Assembly (NCBI GenBank): GCA_947302895.1
Contig: CAMYWU010000009.1
Span: 1 to 15,650 of the forward strand
Direction: 5' to 3'
Origin: an uncultured Clostridia bacterium
GTDB lineage: Bacteria > Bacillota > Clostridia > Oscillospirales > Acutalibacteraceae
Length of the DNA: 15,650 nt
Part shown: positions 7,434 to 15,053 of the stretch, in pieces
Numbering within the stretch: position 1 is the first letter of the stretch
Layout of the letters: every line of letters starts with the position of its first letter
Notes under the pieces: generated by a model
Seen by the model: only the letters and a program-made list of their open reading frames with translations
Databases searched by the model: none
What the model was told of the DNA's origin: nothing
Translations under genes and position numbers: made by a program

Positions 7434-8258
7434 ATGAAAGCAACAATTAATAATAAGCTCCTGAGCAGAAATCTGTTTTTTTCAACGGTATTCTTTATAT
7501 CCGTGTTTTTTGCCGACGGTTTCAGCAGCTTATTTTTTATGAATTTAAAATATCGCACCCTGAAATTAATTCTTTGCGTTTTGATACCGATTTTAACAAC
7601 TTATTTTAACTTTCGTATGGAAAAAAGCCTGAAATTCATTGGTAAAAGCTCGGCAATAATAATGTGCTGCTTCGTTTTTTTCTTTACTCTTTTCAGCTTG
7701 CTTGATATAGGCGCTTTTTCCTTTAATGATATCGCTTCGCTCTTTCATATTTCTTATGCGCTGATTTGCTTGTTTACGGTTTTTGCCGTTTCAACCTTTC
7801 TTGCAGGAAGAAACGAAAAGAGCGATTACAATGAATTTTATAACAATTTCTTTCTGGGCTACGTTCCCGTTGCCATAATGCTTTACGGTCTGCTCTATTT
7901 TAACTACCGTGCAAACGAATTTGAATATACGGTTAATTTCATTCCCTTCAGGGGAGAAATAAAAACTCTTTTTTCAATGTTTTCCGTTCACACGGCAATG
8001 AGAAGCATAGGAAACTTTGCTTTTTATTCAACAATTGCTCTTTGCGTTTCAAGATTTATAAAAAAACACACCGCCCTTCTCAGCTTTTTGCTTCCCTTTG
8101 CGCTCTGCGTTTTAACCGAAGCGGCGCAGGGAATATTCTCAATAGGGGATGCGGATATTGACGATATTATATTAAACGGTCTGGGCGCACTTATCGGCGC
8201 ACTTATTTATAAGCTTTTTATTGAAAAAATAAGGAGAAAAGAATTATGCTCGGAATAA
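7434..8258 (+). CDS. VanZ-like multi-pass membrane protein
   Basis: A 274-residue, very hydrophobic protein with about seven predicted membrane segments. The C-terminal third carries the VanZ-family pattern: VNFIPFRGEIKTL (167-179), RSIGNFAFYSTIAL (190-203), and TEAAQGIFSIGDADIDDIILNG (228-249) with conserved E229, Q232, D243, D244 and N248. VanZ of the vanA cluster gives low-level teicoplanin resistance by an unclear mechanism, and most chromosomal VanZ-like proteins are uncharacterised. No vanHAX-type genes are present here, so resistance should not be assumed. The N-terminal 100 residues add extra membrane segments. The start ATG at 7434 follows GGGGTG at seven bases. The gene overlaps mtnN by 13 bases, implying one mRNA and coupled translation. 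It is divergent from the rpmH operon. Confidence 0.8.
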   Translation: MKATINNKLLSRNLFFSTVFFISVFFADGFSSLFFMNLKYRTLKLILCVLIPILTTYFNFRMEKSLKFIGKSSAIIMCCFVFFFTLFSLLDIGAFSFNDIASLFHISYALICLFTVFAVSTFLAGRNEKSDYNEFYNNFFLGYVPVAIMLYGLLYFNYRANEFEYTVNFIPFRGEIKTLFSMFSVHTAMRSIGNFAFYSTIALCVSRFIKKHTALLSFLLPFALCVLTEAAQGIFSIGDADIDDIILNGLGALIGALIYKLFIEKIRRKELCSE

Positions 8259-8935
8259 TCGGCGCAATGGATGTTGAGGTAAACACCATAAAGGAAAAGG
8301 TTGAAGATAAAAAAATAAAGACCTTTGCAGGAATTGACTTTGTCTGCGGATATCTTGAGGGCTGCGAGGTATGCGTTGCTCAGTGCTCACCGGGAAAGGT
8401 AAACGCTGCGCTTTGCACACAGGCAATGCTTGATAATTTTGATATTGATGAAGTGATAAATGTTGGCGTTGGCTGTTCGCTCAGCGGAGAGGTTGTTATA
8501 AGGGATATTGTTGTTGTAAGGGATTTATGCCAATACGATATTGATATAACCGCTCTCGGCGAGCCAAGGGGTTTGATAAACGGAATCAATAAAATAAAAA
8601 TTGAAACCTCCTGCGCCCTTTCTGAGGCTCTGGCTCAAAGCGCAAAGCAGCTTGATAACTGCATTCATTTCGGAACAATCGCTTCCGGCGATACCTTTAT
8701 TGCAGGAAGCGAGCTTAAAAAAATGATAAACAGCGAGTTCGGCGCAATCTGCGGTGAAATGGAGGGCGCTGCAATCGCTCAGGTTTGCTATATAAACAAT
8801 GTTCCTTTTGCTGTATTAAGAACAATCAGCGACGGCGGAGATAAAAATGCTCAGATTGATTATCCAACATTTAAATCAATTGCCGCAGATATTTCAAGCA
8901 GAATAATTCTTAACTTTCTGAAACAAAAAAATTAA
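8246..8935 (+). CDS. mtnN: 5'-methylthioadenosine/S-adenosylhomocysteine nucleosidase
   Basis: MtnN (Pfs) hydrolyses 5'-methylthioadenosine and S-adenosylhomocysteine to adenine plus the thioribose or ribosylhomocysteine. It recycles methionine and relieves product inhibition of methyltransferases. The 229-residue protein has GIIGAMDVEV at the start with the catalytic Glu11, SGDTFIAG (147-154), EMEGAAIAQVC with substrate-binding E171-M172-E173, and RTISDGGD with the catalytic Asp196. The central part is divergent: the usual INTGSAGG loop reads INVGVGCSLSG, and the segment after DITALG lacks the common GQxP motif. The ATG at 8246 has AAGGAG nine bases upstream, inside the end of the vanZ-like gene. 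A minus-strand terminator for the converging XRE gene follows immediately. Confidence 0.88.
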   Translation: MLGIIGAMDVEVNTIKEKVEDKKIKTFAGIDFVCGYLEGCEVCVAQCSPGKVNAALCTQAMLDNFDIDEVINVGVGCSLSGEVVIRDIVVVRDLCQYDIDITALGEPRGLINGINKIKIETSCALSEALAQSAKQLDNCIHFGTIASGDTFIAGSELKKMINSEFGAICGEMEGAAIAQVCYINNVPFAVLRTISDGGDKNAQIDYPTFKSIAADISSRIILNFLKQKN

Positions 8936-8936
8936 A

Positions 8937-8962
8937 AAAGCTCCGTCTTTTGACGAAGCTTT
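8937..8962 (-). terminator. Terminator between mtnN and the converging XRE gene
   Basis: An 11-bp stem (8937-8947 with 8952-8962, loop of four) has one mismatch on the plus strand, which becomes a G-U wobble in the minus-strand RNA. Only the minus strand then runs into a long T-rich tract, so it serves mainly the XRE gene ending at 8966. It could also weakly stop mtnN transcripts. Confidence 0.85.
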
Positions 8963-8965
8963 GAA

Positions 8966-9592
8966 TTATTCCGGTATATATGTATGGAAGCTGTTCATTA
9001 TAAGGCTTTCGGCTTCCTCAATGAGCTCGTTTATAACCGTTCTCTGTGAGGAATCAACGCCCGTTCTTGAACGGTCCTCAATCAAAACGAATTTTGCATC
9101 CTGAATTGCAATTGCGGCACTTGCTAAATCCTTTGCAACGCTGTAATCGATTCTGAAAAGCTCTTTCGGAATGATTCCCGCTTTTGCAAGGGTTAATGCG
9201 CCACGGTAGAGGGTAAGAAGATAATAATCATAAACAAAACTCTTCTCGGCAGGGTCGGAAGCGCTTGCGGCAACTGTATCCAAAAGATATTTGGTTGCTT
9301 TTGAGAGCATAACCCTATCGCTGTCGAGCGTTGAAAGATAATCATTTCCCATTCCGTTGCGGTTTTCGCTTACTCCGAGAAGGTAATCGGTTGTAACTCC
9401 GTAGTATTCGCTGCACTTGATAATGAAATCAAGTCCGCATTCTCTTATTCCTTTTTCGTAATGAGAAAGAAGGGCCTGGGAAATGCCAAGCTCCGTTGCC
9501 GCCTTTTTCTGGCTTATTCCTCGTTCTTTTCTGAGCTGAGAAAGAACACTTGAAAACTTAGATACCTTATCTCTATTCTTCGTCATTTTCAT
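8966..9592 (-). CDS. XRE-family transcriptional regulator with an unassigned C-terminal domain
   Basis: A 208-residue protein with an N-terminal Cro/CI-type helix-turn-helix: residues 12-22 (KFSSVLSQLRK) form helix 1, SQKKAATELGISQALLSHYEKG (28-48) the HTH proper, and YYGVTTDYLLG (63-73) the usual closing segment. Residues about 90-208 form a mostly helical domain I do not recognise. It contains KSFVYDYYLLTLYRGALTL, a SAAIAIQDAKFVL helix and a C-terminal TVINELIEEAESLIMNSF helix, and could be a dimerisation or ligand-sensing module. The ATG at 9592 is kept, although the ribosome site (GAAGAAGAG) is modest and a second ATG two codons on is possible. It has its own good promoter at 9659-9687 and diverges from the phosphatase gene, which it may regulate. 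Confidence 0.87.
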   Translation of the reverse strand: MKMTKNRDKVSKFSSVLSQLRKERGISQKKAATELGISQALLSHYEKGIRECGLDFIIKCSEYYGVTTDYLLGVSENRNGMGNDYLSTLDSDRVMLSKATKYLLDTVAASASDPAEKSFVYDYYLLTLYRGALTLAKAGIIPKELFRIDYSVAKDLASAAIAIQDAKFVLIEDRSRTGVDSSQRTVINELIEEAESLIMNSFHTYIPE

Positions 9593-9658
9593 CTCTTCTT
9601 CATATATTTAGTATACCGCTTTAATAACACGGTTTTATACGCACAGTAATACTCTAAC

Positions 9659-9687
9659 ATTATAGCGAGAATTATACTTCTTGTAAA
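9659..9687 (-). promoter_or_regulatory. Promoter of the XRE regulator gene
   Basis: On the minus strand TTTACA (9682-9687) and TATAAT (9659-9664) are spaced by 17 bases, a near-consensus sigma-A promoter. The start should fall near 9652, giving a leader of about 60 bases. Its -35 box overlaps the best -35 candidate for the divergent phosphatase gene. Confidence 0.8.
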
Positions 9688-9721
9688 CATCCGCTTTGCA
9701 ATTGTTATATTTTTGTAACAA
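9681..9721 (+). promoter_or_regulatory. Probable promoter and dyad operator of the histidine-phosphatase gene
   Basis: TTGTAA (9681-9686) with TTATAT (9705-9710) at 18 bases is the best plus-strand promoter candidate. Covering the -10 and start region is a perfect dyad, TTGTTA-8nt-TAACAA (9702-9721). Its position suits an operator for the divergently encoded XRE protein, but this pairing is inferred from location only. Confidence 0.45.
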
Positions 9722-9758
9722 CATAAGCAATAGCCCCATTTTTGAAAGGAATATCAAT

Positions 9759-10394
9759 ATGAAAACATACACTCTGTATTTATTTCGCCACGGTTTAACC
9801 AAAGGAAATATCAACGCACAGTATATTGGGCATACGGATTATCCACTAACTACAGATAGTATGCAGGAGCTGAAAAGGATAAAGGCAAAACACCATTATC
9901 CCGAGGTTGATGCGGTCTTTGTTTCGCCTCTTAAGAGAGCAAAACAGAGCGCAGAAATAATGTTTCCCAAAAATAACAAAATTGTAATAGATGATTTTAT
10001 CGAATATAATTTCGGCGAATTTGAAGAGCTTACCGCAGAGGATTTGAAGGACAACGAGGATTTTCAAAACTGGTTCAGGGGCGATATAAATGCCGCTCCG
10101 CCATACGGGGAATCAAACGCACAGTTTGTTCAGCGAATCTGCGCCGCCTTTGAGAAGGTTATAGACGGCTGCATTAAAAGCGGAGTTCAGAATATTGCAA
10201 TAGTTTCCCATGCAGGCGTTCTGATGACAATTCTCTCCTGCTACGGTCTGCCCGAAGCGCCGATGGCTCACTGGCAAATGGATGCGGGCTACGGATATAA
10301 GCTTCGCATAACCCCTTCGCTCTGGATGCAGGCTAATAAGATTGAGGTTGTTGATACCTCGCCCCAGAGTCTTGAAGAATTAAAAACAGAATAA
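9759..10394 (+). CDS. Histidine phosphatase superfamily protein (phosphoglycerate mutase-like)
   Basis: A 211-residue member of the branch that uses a phosphohistidine intermediate. The catalytic set is complete: RHG with nucleophile His11 (residues 10-12), Arg60 in SPLKRA, an acidic residue in EYNFGEFEE (E82 or E88), GES near 117-119, and the second histidine in IVSHAG (H151). Relatives include GpmB-like broad phosphatases and CobC alpha-ribazole phosphatase. No cobalamin genes are nearby, so a substrate cannot be named. I chose the ATG at 9759, which has AAGGA eight bases upstream and starts with the beta-strand TYTLYLFRHG; an upstream in-frame start at 9696 would run through the promoter region. 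It ends at a bidirectional terminator facing the LCP gene. Confidence 0.88.
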   Translation: MKTYTLYLFRHGLTKGNINAQYIGHTDYPLTTDSMQELKRIKAKHHYPEVDAVFVSPLKRAKQSAEIMFPKNNKIVIDDFIEYNFGEFEELTAEDLKDNEDFQNWFRGDINAAPPYGESNAQFVQRICAAFEKVIDGCIKSGVQNIAIVSHAGVLMTILSCYGLPEAPMAHWQMDAGYGYKLRITPSLWMQANKIEVVDTSPQSLEELKTE

Positions 10395-10407
10395 ATTCAG
10401 CAAAAAT

Positions 10408-10440
10408 AAAAAATGCTTTGGCATGACCAAAGCATTTTTT
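10408..10440. terminator. Bidirectional terminator between the phosphatase and LCP genes
   Basis: A perfect 14-bp stem (10408-10421 with 10427-10440) with a 5-nt loop has A-runs on one flank and T-runs on the other, so it gives a U-tract in both directions. It lies 13 bases after the plus-strand phosphatase stop and 5 bases past the LCP stop on the minus strand. It should end both converging transcripts. Confidence 0.95.
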
Positions 10441-10445
10441 ATTTA

Positions 10446-12071
10446 TTAATCACTTTCCTGGTTTTTCTTTGTTGTTGTGCTCGTGGTTACATTTGTAACC
10501 TCGCCATAGTGCTCGTTTGTTATCGTATAATACGAGCCCATTGCACCGTCGCCGTCGCTGTAGAAGCCGCTTTCAGGACATTTTGAGGTATCAACTCTCT
10601 TGTGGGCAAGAGTTATGCTTGATTTTCCGTAAACTATTGACTGCAGATTATATGCATCAACGGGGAAATCGCATTTCCATACCCACGCTCCGTATGCAGT
10701 TCCTCCCCAGAGATTATGCTCTGGAATTGTTTGCATATAGAAATCAAAATTAAGCCAGCCCTGGGATAACGCATATTTTGCTATCTTAACAACCTCATTC
10801 TTTGAGAAATTGGTTTTAACATAGGGGGTGAGCCTGTTTATTATCTTAAGAAGCGTAACGGGGGAAGCGTCCTTGGTCTGCTTAAACAGCTCGATAATGC
10901 AGGTTTTCTGTCTGTCCGCTCTCATATTATCCGAATCAAGCTTTCTGATTCTGCAATATGCAAGCGCCTGCTTGCCGTTGAGCTTAAGCTTTCCCTTTTT
11001 GCCCTCAAAGGTTTTTTCAATAGTAACCTTGCCGTATCTCTTCTGATGGGAATTAATCTCTTCAATCTCTGCTTCCGTCAGCTCAAGTGTTACTCCGCCG
11101 AGAGTGTCAACAATTGTTTCAAAGGAATCAAAGTTAACAATTGCATAGTTATCTATTTTAACCTTATACATATTCTCAACGCAGTTAATATATGCGTTGA
11201 TATTGCCCGTTGCCATTGCACCGTTTATTTTGCCGAAACGACCGGTTGAGGGATCGCCCTCGGTTGTTTCCCAATAGGTGTAGGCGTCTCTTAAAATAGA
11301 GGTAAGGGTTATAACTCCCGTATCTATATTGATACTGACGATTATTGCAGAGTCGGCATTTGTTCCCTCATCGAGAATCTCGCTTCCTCTTGTATCCTCA
11401 CCGATAAACAGAACATTTAAAACATGGGTTGAAGAACAGGGAGTACCGTTATAATACCAGGTTTTTATCATATCCTTTAAGGAAGAAAGCTGGGTTGCCT
11501 CGGTTTCATCAATCGGGGAGAAGTTTTCAATAAGCTTATCCATTCCCTTCCAGGGTGCTTCGGTTGTTGCAACGGTTTCGCTGTTGCTCTTAACAAGCCT
11601 GTTTATCATATTATCTGCAAATATTGCACCTGCTGCAATAGCAACTACAACAATTATTGCAATAATACCAAGAATTATTTTTGTTTTCCTGCCCTTTTTC
11701 TTTGGGGGCTCTTCCTCTTCAGCCTCAACGGTATTGATCATTTCCTCTTTTGGAGCCTGGGTTAAAACCTCTTGAGCTGCCGGAGCTTCTTCCTCCTCGG
11801 TAAACTTAAGAATGTCAACCATTTCTTCCCCAGGTTCCTCCTGAACTTCGGGTTCAGCTTCTTTTTGAACCGACTGAGGTTCGGGTTTGGGTTCCGGTTC
11901 CGGCTGAGGTTCGGGTTCCGGCTCTGGCTGGGGCTCGGGCAGCTCCTCTTTTGGAACCTCGGAGGTTTCGATAATGTTCGGAGCTTCGGTTTTTTCCTCT
12001 CTAGGCGCTTCTTCTCTTCGTTTTCTAACTTCAGAAAGAATATCGTCGATATTATAATTATCCTTATTCAC
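10446..12071 (-). CDS. LytR-CpsA-Psr (LCP) family cell-wall polymer ligase
   Basis: LCP proteins attach wall teichoic acid, capsule or related glycopolymers to peptidoglycan at the outer membrane face. This 541-residue protein has a cytosolic N-terminus of about 130 residues, acidic with a Glu/Pro-rich repeat stretch (45-66) and a KKKGRK stop-transfer patch, then one membrane helix (131-151). The LCP domain spans about 215-480: NVLFIGEDTRG (219-229), ADSAIIVSINID (239-250), SILRDAYTYW (258-267; the family usually has Pro before Arg-Asp), GKINGAM (280-286), a DxLGGV segment (322-327), and GKQALAYCRIRKLDSDNMRADRQK (366-389) with the conserved arginines. A Thr/Ser-rich tail ends it. The start is GTG at 12071 with AGAGGAGAA upstream. 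It lies 31 bases after gyrA, so probably in the same transcript. Confidence 0.93.
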   Translation of the reverse strand: MNKDNYNIDDILSEVRKRREEAPREEKTEAPNIIETSEVPKEELPEPQPEPEPEPQPEPEPKPEPQSVQKEAEPEVQEEPGEEMVDILKFTEEEEAPAAQEVLTQAPKEEMINTVEAEEEEPPKKKGRKTKIILGIIAIIVVVAIAAGAIFADNMINRLVKSNSETVATTEAPWKGMDKLIENFSPIDETEATQLSSLKDMIKTWYYNGTPCSSTHVLNVLFIGEDTRGSEILDEGTNADSAIIVSINIDTGVITLTSILRDAYTYWETTEGDPSTGRFGKINGAMATGNINAYINCVENMYKVKIDNYAIVNFDSFETIVDTLGGVTLELTEAEIEEINSHQKRYGKVTIEKTFEGKKGKLKLNGKQALAYCRIRKLDSDNMRADRQKTCIIELFKQTKDASPVTLLKIINRLTPYVKTNFSKNEVVKIAKYALSQGWLNFDFYMQTIPEHNLWGGTAYGAWVWKCDFPVDAYNLQSIVYGKSSITLAHKRVDTSKCPESGFYSDGDGAMGSYYTITNEHYGEVTNVTTSTTTKKNQESD

Positions 12072-12102
12072 TGGGATTCTCCTCTTATGCTCTTAGACTT
12101 AT

Positions 12103-14606
12103 TTATGATTCCTGCTCGGGCTCATTTGCTTCTTCTTCGGGAAGCTGGGCAAATTCTTCGCCCTCTTCCTCTTCGTATTTATCAACAATACTAAGAGTTG
12201 CAAGCCTTTCGCCCTCGTTAACTCTCATAACCTTAACGCCTTTGCTCGGACGTTTGAAAGCGGAAATCTGCTGAGCGTGGGTTCTGATAACAATTCCGTC
12301 GGTTGTTATCATAATAACATCGTTTTCATCATCAACAGGAGCAATCATTGCAACCTTGCCAAACTGCTCGCAGCGATAGTTAATAAGTCCCTTACCTGCT
12401 CTTGATTGAACACGGTAATCATCAAAGTCGCTCTTTCTGCCGTAGCCTGTTTCGGAAACGGTTAGGAGCTGCTTGCCCTGGGTTGCAACGGCAAAGCCAA
12501 CAACATAGTCGCCCTCTTTAAGCTGAATTGCTCTAACGCCCCTTGCGGTTCTGCCGATAAGTCTTGCATCGCTTTCATTGAAGCAGATAGCCATACCGTC
12601 GTGGGTTGCAACAACAAGCTTGCGCTCGCCATCGGTAACATCAACCCAGCAAAGCTCATCGCCCTCGTCAAGATTAATTGCAATAATACCTGTTTTTCTG
12701 ATGTGGTCGTACTGATTAATTGCGGTTCTCTTAATAATACCGTTTCTTGTTACCATACAGAGATATGCTCTGTCTTCCTCCTTGGGAATCTTAACCATTG
12801 CAGAAACGGTTTCATCCTGTTCAAGCGGAAGAAGGTTAACAACATTCATTCCCTTGCTTGTTCTTGAGGATTCCGGAATCTGATAGCCCTTGAGCTTGAA
12901 TACCTTGCCCTTATTGGTGAAAATAAGAACAAAGTCGTGGGTTGAGCAGGTGAACATTGTTTTTGCATAGTCCTCTTCTCTTCTGCTCATTCCCATAATT
13001 CCCTTGCCTCCACGGTTCTGAGCCTTATAGGTGTCGACCGTCTGGCGCTTCATATAGCCCTTTTCGGTAAGGGTTAAAATGCAATCCTCAACAGGAATTA
13101 AGTCTTCATCATCAACGTCGCCTGTGAATGCGGAAATCTCGGTTCTTCTTTCGTCGCCGTATTTTCGGCAATCTCACGGCTTTCACTCTTTATTATTTCT
13201 TCAATTCTTGATTCGTTTGCAAGAATATCGCTTAAATCCTTGATTTTCTCGTGTAATTCATCGAGTTCATTGAGAATCTTTTCAATTTCAAGACCTGCGA
13301 GCTGACCTAAACGATAGGCAACAATTGCGCTTGCCTGCGGGTCATCGAAACCGAATTTATCCATAATTGCCTGCTTTGCTTCACTCTGTCCGCCGCGGCA
13401 GGCTCTGATTGTTGCAATAACATCGTCAACAATATCAATTGCCTTTGCAAGGCCCTCTAAAATATGCGCTCTTTCCTGAGCCTTGTTGAGGTCGAATATT
13501 GTTCTTCTTCTGATAACATCCTTCTGGAATACTATATATTTCTGAAGAATTTCCTTAAGGGTCATAACCTTTGGAACTCCGTCATCAAGAGCAAGCATAA
13601 TTGCGCCGAAGGTAACCTGCATATCGGTCATCTTATAAAGATTATTCAAAACAACCTGTGCATTTGCATCACGCTTGATAACTATTTCAATATGCATTCC
13701 TCGTCTGTCGGAATAATCCTGGATATCTGCAATTCCTTCAAGGCGCTTTTCCTTAACGAGCTCGGCAATTCTTGTTATAAGGCGGGATTTGTTTACACCG
13801 TAGGGGATTTCGCTTACAACGATTTTGAAGCGGTCGCCCCTTGCCTCAACAATTTCAGCCTTTGCACGAACATAGATTTTGCCCCTGCCCGTTGCATAGG
13901 CTTCTCTTATGCCCTTTGCGCCCATAATAATTCCCGCAGTCGGGAAATCGGGGCCCTTGATATACTGCATTATCTCCTCAAGCTCTGCGCTCGGGTTATC
14001 GATAAGGCAGCACATACCTTCAACAACCTCTCTCATATTATGAGGAGGAATGTTTGTTGCCATACCAACAGCAATACCTGCGGAGCCGTTTACAAGAAGA
14101 TTCGGGAATCTTGCAGGCAAAACAACGGGCTCTTTTGTTGTATCGTCAAAGTTCGGCGCCCAGTCAACTGTTTCCTTTTTAATATCATCAAGCATTTTGA
14201 GCGCAGTTTTGCTCATTCTGCTTTCTGTGTAACGGTATGCAGCAGGGGGGTCGCCGTCGATAGAACCGAAGTTACCGTGGCCGTCAACAAGGGTGTATCT
14301 CATTGAAAACGGCTGCGCAAGACGAACCATTGCATCATAAACCGAAGCGTCGCCGTGGGGATGATAATGACCCAAAACAGCACCAACGGTTGTTGCGCAC
14401 TTTCTGTATGCAGTCTGCGGAGTTAATCCGTTTTCATACATAGTATAAAGTATTCTTCTGTGAACGGGCTTTAATCCGTCTCTTACATCGGGGAGCGCAC
14501 GGGATACGATAACGCTCATTGAATAATCAAGGAACGCCTTTCTTATCTCGCTGCTTATTTCAACATCTACGATTTTCTGATTATCATAGCGTATTTCTTC
14601 ATTCAT
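12103..14606 (-). CDS. gyrA: DNA gyrase subunit A, split by a one-base frameshift near codon 481
   Basis: GyrA is the DNA-breaking subunit of gyrase. With one base restored the protein would be 834 residues, normal length. Frame 1 (14606 down to about 13165) holds the winged-helix and tower domains with the catalytic tyrosine in AAYRYTESR (Y126) and the quinolone region [10 protein letters not shown] (82-91). The second frame supplies the conserved join [19 protein letters not shown], then the C-terminal beta-pinwheel with the GyrA box QNRGGKG (about 530-536) and a very acidic tail. The break lies at a run of four T on the plus strand (13162-13165); five would restore the frame. As read, frame 1 ends out of frame at 13098. 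ATG 14606 has AGGTGA upstream. Ala87 stands where E. coli has Ser83. The gene follows the DUF559 element and precedes the LCP gene. Confidence 0.95.
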
Positions 14607-14629
14607 ATATAAATCACCTAACCTTATAG

Positions 14630-14678
14630 CCTTCCCCCTCGGGGGAAGGTGGCTGCCGATAGGCAGTCGGATGAGGGG
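14630..14678. repeat. Left structured end of the DUF559 element
   Basis: It has three parts, read left to right: a 9-bp palindromic stem CCTTCCCCC-TC-GGGGGAAGG (14630-14649), a second hairpin CTGCC-GATA-GGCAG (14653-14666), and the tail GGATGAGGGG (14669-14678). The tail ends exactly where the DUF559 stop codon begins. The same palindrome and tail occur in inverted orientation at 15054-15098. It is far more GC-rich than the gene it bounds. It starts 24 bases upstream of the gyrA start codon. Confidence 0.88.
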
Positions 14679-15038
14679 TTATCCCTCTGATTGTTTTATG
14701 TATTCTAATATATCCTGACAAACACCATCAAAATTATAATTGATGTCATAATTTGAGTATCTTAACACTCTTATATTATTATCACTAAAATATTTATCTC
14801 GATATTTGTCTTTTAAATGACCTTCTTTTTCAAAATGCCGTGATCCATCAATTTCAATAACAAGTTTTATACTTGCGCAATAGAAATCAACTATATAATT
14901 GTTAAAAACTTTTTGTCTGTTAACTGTAAACGGCAGATCTTTTAAAAAACCATACCACAATTTTTGTTCTTCCTTTGTTTGGTTTTTTCTTAGCTGTTGA
15001 GAATTATATCTTAATTTAGAATTTTTGTGTTTTTTCAT
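14679..15038 (-). CDS. DUF559-domain, Vsr/PD-(D/E)XK-like endonuclease protein
   Basis: A 119-residue protein of the DUF559 family, related in fold to the very-short-patch-repair endonuclease group. The family pattern is clear: basic N-terminus, LRKNQTKEEQKLWYGFL (16-32), NRQKVFNNYIVDFYC (40-54), LVIEIDGSRH (59-68) and VLRYSNYDI (91-99). Likely active-site residues are D51, E62, D64 and H68. Biochemical function is not established for most members; a nick or mismatch nuclease is plausible. I prefer ATG at 15038 over an in-frame GTG at 15065, because the GTG lies inside the flanking repeat and adds non-conserved residues. The only Shine-Dalgarno-like stretch (GAGGGG) is in that repeat, 15 bases off. 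It is markedly more AT-rich than gyrA or gyrB, suggesting transfer. Its stop codon abuts the left repeat. Confidence 0.85.
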   Translation of the reverse strand: MKKHKNSKLRYNSQQLRKNQTKEEQKLWYGFLKDLPFTVNRQKVFNNYIVDFYCASIKLVIEIDGSRHFEKEGHLKDKYRDKYFSDNNIRVLRYSNYDINYNFDGVCQDILEYIKQSEG

Positions 15039-15053
15039 ATTTGATGATTTATT

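Noticed and set aside
7434..8258. Glycopeptide resistance determinant (vanZ)
   Set aside because: No vanH, vanA, vanX, vanS or vanR genes are near; VanZ-like family membership alone does not imply resistance.
11772..12194. A 140-codon plus-strand frame rich in Phe, Arg and Leu
   Set aside because: It is the complement of the Glu/Pro-rich repeat of the LCP gene and of the gyrA acidic tail; its composition is explained by those repeats.
13155..13170. Programmed -1 ribosomal frameshift in gyrA
   Set aside because: The site reads GCC GAA AAT with no X-XXY-YYZ slippery heptamer in frame, and I saw no clear stimulatory structure downstream; a homopolymer indel is simpler.
13464..14306. A 280-codon open frame on the plus strand opposite gyrA
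   Set aside because: It is antisense to strongly conserved GyrA sequence, has no ribosome site and encodes a Cys/Asn-rich protein of no recognisable family; it is a shadow of codon bias.
14630..14649. Palindrome as an intrinsic terminator for gyrB or DUF559
   Set aside because: The stem is stable but no T-tract follows on either strand, so it does not fit a Rho-independent terminator.
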